From Alphaproteobacteria bacterium (lineage in GTDB: Bacteria; Pseudomonadota; Alphaproteobacteria; Rs-D84): DNA of 6,637 bases. The notes beneath the pieces were generated by a model. The model worked only from the letters and a program-made list of their open reading frames with translations. It made no database searches and had not been told where the DNA came from. A program made the position numbers and the translations under genes. This document shows positions 1 to 5,810 of this stretch, in pieces; position 1 is the stretch's first letter, and each line of letters starts with the position of its first letter. The stretch lies in contig JAEDOP010000042.1 of assembly GCA_016301865.1 (NCBI GenBank), positions 1 through 6,637 on the forward strand, written 5' to 3'.

Positions 1-1460
1 ATTGAATAGCCCGGGATTTCGATAATTTCCATACGATCTTTCAATGCGTTTGACATATTCAGACTGTTTGCTGTCGCAATAAACATCACATTCGACAGGT
101 CAAAGTCCACCTCTAAATAATGGTCGCGGAACGTTTTGTTCTGTTCTGGGTCTAAAATTTCCAACAACGCAGATTCCGGATCGCCACGCCAATCGCGCCC
201 CATTTTATCGATTTCATCCAACACAATAACCGGATTATTCGTCTTGCACCGTTTCAGTGCATCCATAATTCGTCCGGTCTGTGCACCAATATATGTTTTG
301 CGATGTCCGCGGAAATGCGCTTCGTCTGAAATGCCACCCAGCGATATGCGCTGATATTTGCGTCCCAACGCCGTTGCAATTGATTTCCCCAACGATGTTT
401 TTCCAACACCCGGCGCACCGACAAAGCACAAAATAGATCCATGGTTGGATTTTGTTTTTTTCATCACGGCGATATGTTCCAAAATACGTTCCTTGACCGC
501 GTCCATACCCGAATGTTCGCTGTCCAATACTTCGCGCGCATGCTTTAAATCGATTTCGGACTTATCAGATTTGCCCCACGGCATCGCCAACAGTTCGTCC
601 AAATATGTTTTCAGCAATCCGCCTTCGTTTGACATTGGCGACATAGAACGCATACGTTTCCATTCTGCCAAGGCTTTTTCTTTGGCTTCTGCCGGCATAG
701 CGGATTTCATAATTTGTTTGCGAATATTGGCGGCATCAATCTCGCCATCGTCTTCGCCCATTTCCTTTTGCAGGGCGCGCATTTTTTCCTGTAAAATAGC
801 ATCGCGCCGGCCGTTTTCCATTTGCTGATGAATACGTTTGTTAATCGATTCTTCGATTTTTATCGTTTCCAGCATTAATTTAACGCCTTCTAACAAAATG
901 GTCAGTTTTTCCGTCCAACTGCCTGCGGCCAATATTTTGACTGCGGTATCGGTATCAACATCTGCCGTTTGAATAACTGCGTCCACAAACGCGGGCAGGG
1001 GGTAATGTTCAATCACATTGCGCAGTTTTTCCATCTTGAACTTGCGCGTTGACATGGCCAGTGTCTGCATATTATCCGCCAACAAATCGCGCAACAGCAA
1101 CGTTTGGTCCGCATCCATATCATCGGCAATCTTAATCGGTTCGGCGACACCTGTAAAGATGCCGTCGTTAATTTCAATGTCCTTGATTGCAACCGCATCT
1201 GTTGTTCGCACCAACAGGTGAATCGCACCATCTGGCATCGACAGCACCTGAACCACATCGCCAATTGTGCCGATGGTGTATATATCATCAACACTGGATG
1301 GGTATGCCCAACTGTGCTGTGGAACTAAAATTAATTGTTGATGCCCCGCATCTGCGGCGGTTTTAATACAATTAACAGACATATGATTGTCAACCAACAC
1401 CGGCACAGTCAGTCCCGGCGACACAACCAAATCACGAAAAGGTAAAATATAGTTCTTCAT
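1..1460 (-). CDS. lon: ATP-dependent protease Lon (La), N-terminal 486 residues; 3' part beyond window
   Basis: Lon is a cytoplasmic hexameric AAA+ serine protease that degrades misfolded and short-lived regulatory proteins. The readable part begins MKNYILPFRDLVVSP, the usual opening of the Lon substrate-binding domain (about residues 1-200). A charged helical linker follows (about 200-300, including the conserved MSPMS at 273-277 and PWGKSD), then the AAA+ module. Walker A is GAPGVGKTS at 348-356, the pore-loop stretch TYIG is at 389-392, and Walker B VIVLDEIDKM is at 411-420. RGDPESALLEILDPEQN and DHYLEVDFDLSNVMF come next. Walker A falls at nearly the same residue number as in E. coli Lon, so no large deletion is present. 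Sensor 2 and the Ser-Lys protease domain lie off the left edge. The start at 1460 is chosen because it gives the normal short N-terminus; an in-frame ATG at 1481 would add MYYTYLA. Neither start has a Shine-Dalgarno sequence. Odd points are GISDEAHFRGH where most Lons have GVRDEAEIRGH, and QTG where most have MPG or LPG. The family call is very secure. Confidence 0.97.
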   Translation of the reverse strand, partial: MKNYILPFRDLVVSPGLTVPVLVDNHMSVNCIKTAADAGHQQLILVPQHSWAYPSSVDDIYTIGTIGDVVQVLSMPDGAIHLLVRTTDAVAIKDIEINDGIFTGVAEPIKIADDMDADQTLLLRDLLADNMQTLAMSTRKFKMEKLRNVIEHYPLPAFVDAVIQTADVDTDTAVKILAAGSWTEKLTILLEGVKLMLETIKIEESINKRIHQQMENGRRDAILQEKMRALQKEMGEDDGEIDAANIRKQIMKSAMPAEAKEKALAEWKRMRSMSPMSNEGGLLKTYLDELLAMPWGKSDKSEIDLKHAREVLDSEHSGMDAVKERILEHIAVMKKTKSNHGSILCFVGAPGVGKTSLGKSIATALGRKYQRISLGGISDEAHFRGHRKTYIGAQTGRIMDALKRCKTNNPVIVLDEIDKMGRDWRGDPESALLEILDPEQNKTFRDHYLEVDFDLSNVMFIATANSLNMSNALKDRMEIIEIPGYS

Positions 1461-1469
1461 AGCCAAATA

Positions 1470-1497
1470 AGTATAATACATTTTATCTGTATTTCAA
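1470..1497 (-). promoter_or_regulatory. Probable lon promoter
   Basis: Read on the minus strand, the -35 is TTGAAA (1492-1497, 5 of 6 matches to TTGACA). A 16-bp spacer follows, then the -10 TATACT (1470-1475, 5 of 6). Only 9 nt separate the -10 from the lon ATG at 1460, so transcription should start about 2-4 nt before the start codon. The -35 is preceded by C, giving CTTGAAA, which also resembles the heat-shock sigma-32 -35 element. The -10 does not look like the sigma-32 consensus, so heat-shock control is only a possibility. Confidence 0.6.
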
Positions 1498-1558
1498 GAT
1501 GAATAAACCCACCAACAACACTGCGACAAATAAAAGCGATTCCCCGCACACTGCACAT

Positions 1559-1585
1559 AAACAAAACGCCCCACATTTTGGGGCG
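1559..1585 (-). terminator. Rho-independent terminator after the DUF378 gene
   Basis: On the minus strand a 7-bp perfect GC-rich stem is seen: CGCCCCA (1585-1579) pairs with TGGGGCG (1573-1567) around a 5-nt loop AAATG. It is followed at once by TTTTGTTTA. It sits about 25 nt after the DUF378 stop codon and upstream of the lon promoter, so lon is an independent transcription unit. Confidence 0.9.
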
Positions 1586-1609
1586 CAGACATGAAACTTT
1601 ATTGTGTGA

Positions 1610-1825
1610 TTAACGATCGTTGCGTGATACAGGCCGGTCGATAAACATCCATATTAACCATATCAACGCCGCAATACCAATGATTGCATAAACGATGTTG
1701 CTGGCCAATGTTGCCGGCCCAAACAAAAATGCAACCAAATCGAAACCAAAGATACCAACCAACCCCCAGTTCAAGGCGCCGATAAATGTCAATGGTATCA
1801 GAACATAGTTTGTAAGTCCTCTCAT
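1610..1825 (-). CDS. DUF378 family small membrane protein (71 aa)
   Basis: This is a short, very hydrophobic protein of unknown function. It matches the DUF378 (YuzA-like) pattern: LNWGLVGIFGFDLVAFLFG at residues 18-36, then a second hydrophobic segment, IVYAIIGIAALIWLIWMFI, at about 44-62. Two membrane-spanning helices are expected (about 8-35 and 43-62), with a short basic and polar C-terminal tail (DRPVSRNDR) probably in the cytoplasm. The length is typical of the family. The ATG start is supported by AAGGAG 8 nt upstream (1834-1839). The gene has its own upstream promoter and a downstream terminator, so it is probably monocistronic, though read-through from the upstream M48 protease gene is possible because no terminator separates them. 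The family has no established biochemical role, and the neighbours give no clear hint. Confidence 0.9.
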   Translation of the reverse strand: MRGLTNYVLIPLTFIGALNWGLVGIFGFDLVAFLFGPATLASNIVYAIIGIAALIWLIWMFIDRPVSRNDR

Positions 1826-1833
1826 CTATTTTT

Positions 1834-1839
1834 CTCCTT
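1834..1839 (-). promoter_or_regulatory. Ribosome binding site of the DUF378 gene
   Basis: The minus strand reads AAGGAG followed by 8 nt and ATG. This is the strongest Shine-Dalgarno match in the window and fixes the DUF378 start at 1825. Confidence 0.8.
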
Positions 1840-1854
1840 TTCAAGGTTTTACAT

Positions 1855-1873
1855 ATGTCTTGTAATAAGACAT
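1855..1873. repeat. Perfect 7-bp inverted repeat in the DUF378 leader
   Basis: ATGTCTT (1855-1861) and AAGACAT (1867-1873) are perfect inverted arms around a 5-nt centre, GTAAT. The element overlaps the predicted transcription start of the DUF378 gene (about 1871), between its -10 and its ribosome binding site. It could be an operator or a 5'-end RNA hairpin. The arms are A/T-rich and short, so chance is also possible. Confidence 0.4.
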
Positions 1874-1877
1874 TGAT

Positions 1878-1906
1878 ATTATAAACCTTTAAAACACATC
1901 ATGCAA
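1878..1906 (-). promoter_or_regulatory. Probable promoter of the DUF378 gene
   Basis: On the minus strand there is a perfect -10 TATAAT (1878-1883). At 17 bp upstream lies TTGCAT (1901-1906), which matches the -35 consensus only in its TTG. The start would be near 1871, giving a leader of about 46 nt that contains the inverted repeat and the AAGGAG site. Confidence 0.5.
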
Positions 1907-1952
1907 TTGCAATACTGTATTTAGGAAAAGGTACTTATCTAGGAATATTGGC

Positions 1953-3257
1953 TTATTTCTGGTGTGTATTGCCGTGCAAAATGTCGCCGGCCTTGATATA
2001 TTCCGCCTCTGTTTTGCCCAGTTCTTTTTGTGCACGCTTGGCATACGTCCGTGCATCGTTGTTTTTGCCAATCATATTGTAATATTCTGCCAATGCCCAC
2101 GCGCTGCGCCCTGGGTCGTCATCACCGTATGCGCGTGCCAAAACCCAGTATGTCAATGGCGCAGGTTCGCTTAAAATTGCGCGTTTACACAATTCGATGG
2201 CGCGTACCAAATCACCACTTTTTTTTCGTTCCGTCAGTACCAATGCCAACGCTGTTTGAATCTGGGGCGCATCACCCGCCAGTGCGATTGATTTTTCATA
2301 CGCCACCACGCTGTCGTCATAATGTCCAAATTGGTATTCAATGTCGCCCAACAGTTCATAGAAATACGGATTATCTGGATTGCGTGAAATTAATGTTTCT
2401 GTTCCCATTCGCGCCCCATCCAGGTTCCCCCCACGCATATTTGCGATTGCACGCGCATAAATTGCTGCATTTGACTTATCTGAATATGGGTATTTTTCGC
2501 GCACCTGTTTTGCATCATCCAGATAACCCACCAACTTTGCCCGCACCAGTTCGTATCCCGCCACATCCAGTTCGTCCCATATTTCTGGTTTTGCTTTTGC
2601 GATTTGTTGTTTTACATTATTCAGTCGTTCCATAGTCAACGGATGATTCACCCGGTTTGGATTTATTTTCGATTCCATCGCCCCGGTTATTTCATGCATT
2701 TGTTCAAACACAGTAATAAAACCACCTGGGTTTTGTTTTGCGCGCACCATTAAATCCACGCCCATATTATCTGCAATGCGTTCTTCGTCACGCGTGAACG
2801 CCAACATAGACTGCTGGGCCACCCCGGACGAGCCTGCCAAAACCCCAGCCCCCAGCGACGGATTTCCACCTGCCACCATCAGTCCGACCCCCAACGCCTG
2901 AATCAACATTGTACGTTTCATTTCCGCCGCCATCCGCTCAGACATCTGGGCCATATGCCCACCCAGGGTATGCCCCAACTCGTGCGCGACCACTGCCTGT
3001 AATGCATTGGGATTTTTAATTTGTTTTAACAGACCCGTATAAACATAAATATCTTCACCGCCCATAACGAACGCATTAAAATCTTCGTCATTTATTATGT
3101 GAATTTTCATGCGACTTTCTGGGATGTTTGCGGCCTGTGCCAATGGTAATACCAGTTTCCCTATCGCGCGTTCTGTTTCCGTGTCGTGAATCAGCGACGC
3201 CCCAAACGCCGGCATCATAATAATAACCGATAATAAAAATACAATTACTTTACGCAC
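1953..3257 (-). CDS. Exported M48 family zinc metalloprotease with TPR repeats (BepA-like)
   Basis: This is a periplasmic zinc-dependent endopeptidase of the BepA/YfgC type, a family involved in outer-membrane protein assembly and quality control. From the GTG start (434 aa) a signal peptide is clear: a basic MRK, a hydrophobic stretch to residue 16, and a likely cleavage after AFGA (residue 20). The M48 zinc site follows: VVAHELGHTLGGH with ligands His92 and His96 and catalytic Glu93, and a third ligand Glu159 in TRDEERIAD. A Gly/Ala-rich hydrophobic segment between them (about 120-155) is usual for the group. Residues about 260-415 carry TPR-like helical repeats (NPYFYELLGDIEYQFGHYDD and others). 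No ATG fits the start: in-frame choices are TTG at 3278, GTG at 3272 and GTG at 3257. I prefer 3257, which puts MRK directly before the hydrophobic core and overlaps the end of recG by 8 nt, suggesting translational coupling. A weak GGGGTGG lies upstream. The product is secure at family level; BepA orthology is inferred. Confidence 0.92.
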   Translation of the reverse strand: MRKVIVFLLSVIIMMPAFGASLIHDTETERAIGKLVLPLAQAANIPESRMKIHIINDEDFNAFVMGGEDIYVYTGLLKQIKNPNALQAVVAHELGHTLGGHMAQMSERMAAEMKRTMLIQALGVGLMVAGGNPSLGAGVLAGSSGVAQQSMLAFTRDEERIADNMGVDLMVRAKQNPGGFITVFEQMHEITGAMESKINPNRVNHPLTMERLNNVKQQIAKAKPEIWDELDVAGYELVRAKLVGYLDDAKQVREKYPYSDKSNAAIYARAIANMRGGNLDGARMGTETLISRNPDNPYFYELLGDIEYQFGHYDDSVVAYEKSIALAGDAPQIQTALALVLTERKKSGDLVRAIELCKRAILSEPAPLTYWVLARAYGDDDPGRSAWALAEYYNMIGKNNDARTYAKRAQKELGKTEAEYIKAGDILHGNTHQK

Positions 3258-5304
3258 CCAGCACCACCCCACGTTCAAAGAAAAACATCAAATCGCGTAC
3301 CCATGAATCTATATCATTATCACGTGCGGCACTGGATGCCAATTTGAATAAATCCCGATGTTCACGATAATCAACAAAGTAATACCGCATCCAACCGCTT
3401 TGCCGTGTGCCCAACAATTCCCCAACACCGCGCATCATCAGGTCTTGTTCCGCGATAACAAATCCATCGTCCGTCTCGCACAGGACGTCCAATCGCTTTA
3501 ATCCGTCTTCGGACACATTACGACCAAATAACAGAACGCAATACGATTGTGTATTGCCGCGCCCAACACGCCCCCGCAACTGGTGCAATGCCGCCAAACC
3601 AAAGCGTTCCGCGTTCTCTATCACAATAATAGACGCCTGGGGTACATCAATTCCAACCTCAATAACCGTCGTCGCGACCAGTATCGGCATATCAGAATCC
3701 GGGGCGGCAAAATCCGCCATAACCGCGTCGCGTTCTTTTTTATCCATTTTACCATGAACCAAACCAGCCTTGGGAAAATATTCGGTCAACATTTTATGCC
3801 GTTCTTCGGCCGCGCCCATCGCATTGTCATTTTCAGATTCTTCAACCAACGGACAAACCCAGAATACCTTTGCGCCTGCATCTACCTGCATATCAATGCG
3901 TTCCAACAATTCCATAATTCGCCCGCATGACAATTTTGTTGTCTTAATCGGTTTGCGTCCGGCGGGTTTTTCATTGATAATCGACACATCCATATCGCCA
4001 TAAATCGTCATAGACAGTGTTCTTGGAATCGGTGTCGCCGACAATGCCAACAAATCAGGATTCGCCCCCTTGTTACGCAGTGCTTCGCGCTGTGCAACAC
4101 CAAATCTATGCTGTTCATCAATAATGACCAGTCCTAAATCTTTGTATTCAACGTCCGCAGAAAACAACGCGTGCGTCCCCACGACAACCCGCGTCCGCCC
4201 CGACCGCAGTGATATTAATTTTTCGCGTCGTGCCACGCCTTTGTCGCGTCCGGTTAATATATCACACACAATCCCGATTTTATCGCACATTGGTTTTAGT
4301 TTGGCCAGGTGTTGCTGTGCCAATGTATCGGTCGGTGCTAAAATTGCGGTCTGGCCACCCATTTCCGCCATACGCACGGCGGCGGCCAATGCGACAATTG
4401 TTTTACCGCTGCCAACGTCCCCCTGAACCAATCGCATCATCGGCACATTTTTTTGCATATCGTCAAAAATTTCATCACAGGTACGTTTTTGCGCCCCAGT
4501 CATTTCAAAGGGCAGGGTATCCCAAAATTTGTCCATTAAATTGTATTTTTGCGTCCGCACCACACGCCGATTACGTTCATCAATCCGATTGCGCCGACTG
4601 ATAACAATCGCCGCTTGGTGTGCCAATAATTCGCAGTACGCCAACTTGGCCATATATGTATTGTTTGGGGCTAAATCATCGTCTGATTTTGGAAAGTGTA
4701 CATGTTCCAATGCGTCAAAGAATTCCAGCACGCGTTCGTCGGTCTCGCCACGCAGTTTATCAGGCAAAGCGGAAAAAATCTGGTCACGAATATTTGCGAA
4801 TACTTTTTGTGTGATACCTTCGCCTGCGGGGTAAATTGCCTGGGCGGACGGGATTTTTGTCGCGTTCTGTAATTCTTCGATAAAGTCCGGATGGTTAATC
4901 GTTGGTTTTGATGTTTTTTCCAGTTTTCCCGACACCATACGCCACGCGCCGACCGGCATTTTGTTCAACCAATAATCCAGATATTTTGCATTAAAGAATT
5001 GAATGATAACCGTATTCCCCATTTTATCATTGCATGTAATCTGGGTTGGACTGCGTCGTCCACGAAACACGCGTCCCGCACGATGTGATTTGATTAACAG
5101 TGGAATTGTGATTGTGTCGCCGGGATTCGCATCCAACACATTGTCGGTGATTCCGCGTGCCCGCACATACGACGGCCTATGCCGCAGAAAATCCATAACC
5201 CGTCGTCCCCCCAGAATTTCTTCCAGGCGCGCCGCCAACGCCGGTCCAACCCCGCGAATAAATTGCAGGTCAGTTGTTAAAAAATCGATAATTTCACGCC
5301 TCAT
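3250..5304 (-). CDS. recG: ATP-dependent DNA helicase RecG
   Basis: RecG is a superfamily 2 helicase that remodels stalled replication forks and branched DNA. From the ATG at 5304 the protein is 684 aa, close to the 693 aa of E. coli RecG. The N-terminus has FIRGVGPALAARL (about 16-28). The OB-fold wedge domain follows at about 60-135. Helicase motifs appear in order: Q-like TGAQ near 269, Walker A GDVGSGKT at 295-302, motif II DEQH at 396-399, motif III SATPIPRT at 422-429, motif V ATTVIEVGIDVP near 544-555 and motif VI HQLRGRVGRG at 574-583. The RecG-specific GFVIAEQDLMMRG and GELLGTRQSG follow near the C-terminus. All catalytic residues are present. An upstream in-frame ATG at 5331 would add nine hydrophobic residues (MLFSLNLYV). 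I prefer 5304 because the extension is not RecG-like and a candidate promoter would leave it out. Neither start has a Shine-Dalgarno sequence. The gene leads an operon with the M48 protease and is divergent from rnpB. Confidence 0.97.
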   Translation of the reverse strand: MRREIIDFLTTDLQFIRGVGPALAARLEEILGGRRVMDFLRHRPSYVRARGITDNVLDANPGDTITIPLLIKSHRAGRVFRGRRSPTQITCNDKMGNTVIIQFFNAKYLDYWLNKMPVGAWRMVSGKLEKTSKPTINHPDFIEELQNATKIPSAQAIYPAGEGITQKVFANIRDQIFSALPDKLRGETDERVLEFFDALEHVHFPKSDDDLAPNNTYMAKLAYCELLAHQAAIVISRRNRIDERNRRVVRTQKYNLMDKFWDTLPFEMTGAQKRTCDEIFDDMQKNVPMMRLVQGDVGSGKTIVALAAAVRMAEMGGQTAILAPTDTLAQQHLAKLKPMCDKIGIVCDILTGRDKGVARREKLISLRSGRTRVVVGTHALFSADVEYKDLGLVIIDEQHRFGVAQREALRNKGANPDLLALSATPIPRTLSMTIYGDMDVSIINEKPAGRKPIKTTKLSCGRIMELLERIDMQVDAGAKVFWVCPLVEESENDNAMGAAEERHKMLTEYFPKAGLVHGKMDKKERDAVMADFAAPDSDMPILVATTVIEVGIDVPQASIIVIENAERFGLAALHQLRGRVGRGNTQSYCVLLFGRNVSEDGLKRLDVLCETDDGFVIAEQDLMMRGVGELLGTRQSGWMRYYFVDYREHRDLFKLASSAARDNDIDSWVRDLMFFFERGVVLGA

Positions 5305-5312
5305 CACATATA

Positions 5313-5341
5313 AATTTAGTGAAAAAAGCATAAATATTCAA
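5313..5341 (-). promoter_or_regulatory. Candidate recG promoter
   Basis: On the minus strand the -35 is TTGAAT (5336-5341, 4 of 6), the spacer is 17 bp and the -10 is TAAATT (5313-5318, 4 of 6). Only 8 nt separate it from the ATG at 5304, so transcription would begin about 2 nt before the start codon. The region is very A/T-rich, so chance matches are likely and the call is tentative. Confidence 0.35.
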
Positions 5342-5356
5342 TAATAAAAAGAAAAG

Positions 5357-5384
5357 TTGAATTATCGCAAAAAACTGCTAAAAT
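5357..5384 (+). promoter_or_regulatory. Probable rnpB promoter
   Basis: The -35 is TTGAAT (5357-5362), the spacer is 16 bp and the -10 is TAAAAT (5379-5384, 5 of 6). The predicted start at about 5391 coincides with the first base of helix P1 of RNase P RNA, which independently supports the call. The -35 lies only 15 bp from the candidate -35 of the divergent recG promoter. Confidence 0.7.
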
Positions 5385-5391
5385 CACCCCT

Positions 5392-5722
5392 TGTCAGATG
5401 TTCTGGGCATGGCCATTCGGCAACGGATGGAGGAAAGTCCGGACTGCTTGGGACAGCGTACCGGCTAATATACCGGGCGGGGCGACCCGACGATAAGAGC
5501 AACAGTGACGTAAACGATTGAATTCGAGTGAAACGGGCAATCTCTGCGCGCAGCAACTTCAAATAGGCCCCCTATATGTGTCCCACATCGGGGGCGGGTA
5601 GAAGGCTTGACGTTTCGCAGTAATGCGATACGCAGATTAATCATGCCCACTACCGCGGGGTGGTATGCGAAACATACTGGCCCGATGGCAGGACAGAATC
5701 CGGCTTATATGAACATCTGACA
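5392..5722 (+). ncRNA. rnpB: RNase P RNA (M1-like, bacterial type A)
   Basis: This is the catalytic RNA of RNase P, which removes 5' leaders from tRNA precursors. The conserved 5' box GAGGAAAGTCCGG (5430-5442), the AAATAGG box (5561-5567) and the 3' box ACAGAATCCGGCTTA (5693-5707) are all present. Helices can be paired by eye. P1 is a perfect 12-bp pairing of 5392-5403 with 5711-5722. P2 is a perfect 8-bp pairing of TGGGCATG (5404-5411) with CATGCCCA (5642-5649). P3 is a 7-bp hairpin with a GCAA loop (5413-5430). P18 has a GTAA loop (5611-5632). A GCCCCC/GGGGGC stem after AAATAGG fits the P16/P17 region, and 5650-5690, with hairpin GTATG/CATAC, fits a P19 insert. The ends are set by P1. At about 331 nt it is shorter than the 377-nt E. 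coli RNA; only 18 nt lie between GTGAAA (5528-5533) and the AGCAA before AAATAGG, so the specificity domain is reduced. Identity is certain; the ends are good to a few bases. Confidence 0.97.
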
Positions 5723-5723
5723 C

Positions 5724-5750
5724 CATGCGCCTGCGGGCGCATGTTTTTTT
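5724..5750 (+). terminator. Rho-independent terminator of rnpB
   Basis: A perfect 8-bp stem, CATGCGCC (5724-5731) with GGCGCATG (5736-5743), closes on a TGCG loop and is followed by seven T residues (5744-5750). The loop in RNA is C(UGCG)G, which fits the very stable UNCG tetraloop class. It begins one base after helix P1 of RNase P RNA. Confidence 0.95.
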
Positions 5751-5752
5751 CT

Positions 5753-5782
5753 CGTACATAAATCGTTTTTTTGTGATAAAAT
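5753..5782 (+). promoter_or_regulatory. Weak candidate ldh promoter
   Basis: TAAAAT (5777-5782) is a reasonable -10 and would start transcription near 5789, giving a leader of about 22 nt. The only nearby -35 candidate is CGTACA (5753-5758, 18-bp spacer), which shares just the ACA of the consensus. Because the rnpB terminator lies upstream, a promoter is needed somewhere in this short gap. Confidence 0.35.
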
Positions 5783-5800
5783 AACCATGACAAGATTAAC

Positions 5801-5806
5801 GGGGGG
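5801..5806 (+). promoter_or_regulatory. Probable ribosome binding site of ldh
   Basis: GGGGGG stands 4 nt before the ATG at 5811. It is a purine-rich but imperfect Shine-Dalgarno match with short spacing. It supports 5811 over the in-frame ATG at 5787, which has no such sequence and may lie before or at the transcription start. Confidence 0.5.
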
Positions 5807-5810
5807 AAAT

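Noticed and set aside
358..828. Open frame of 156 codons on the plus strand inside lon
   Set aside because: It is antisense to a well-conserved part of Lon, has no recognisable protein features and no ribosome binding site.
1501..1558. Possible extra small gene or RNA between the DUF378 terminator and the lon promoter
   Set aside because: The 58-bp stretch shows no start with a ribosome binding site, no hairpin and no recognisable motif.
1599..1844. Alternative 81-codon frame over the DUF378 gene
   Set aside because: It reads the same strand in another frame. The 71-aa frame has the ribosome binding site and the DUF378 signature.
2030..2635. Open frame of 201 codons on the plus strand inside the M48 protease gene
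   Set aside because: It is antisense to the TPR and protease region. Its composition is rich in Pro, His, Arg and Cys, as expected from reading a real gene backwards.
5362..5650. Open frames on the minus strand across rnpB
   Set aside because: They lie on the opposite strand of a structural RNA with clear conserved boxes and helices; no coding evidence is seen.
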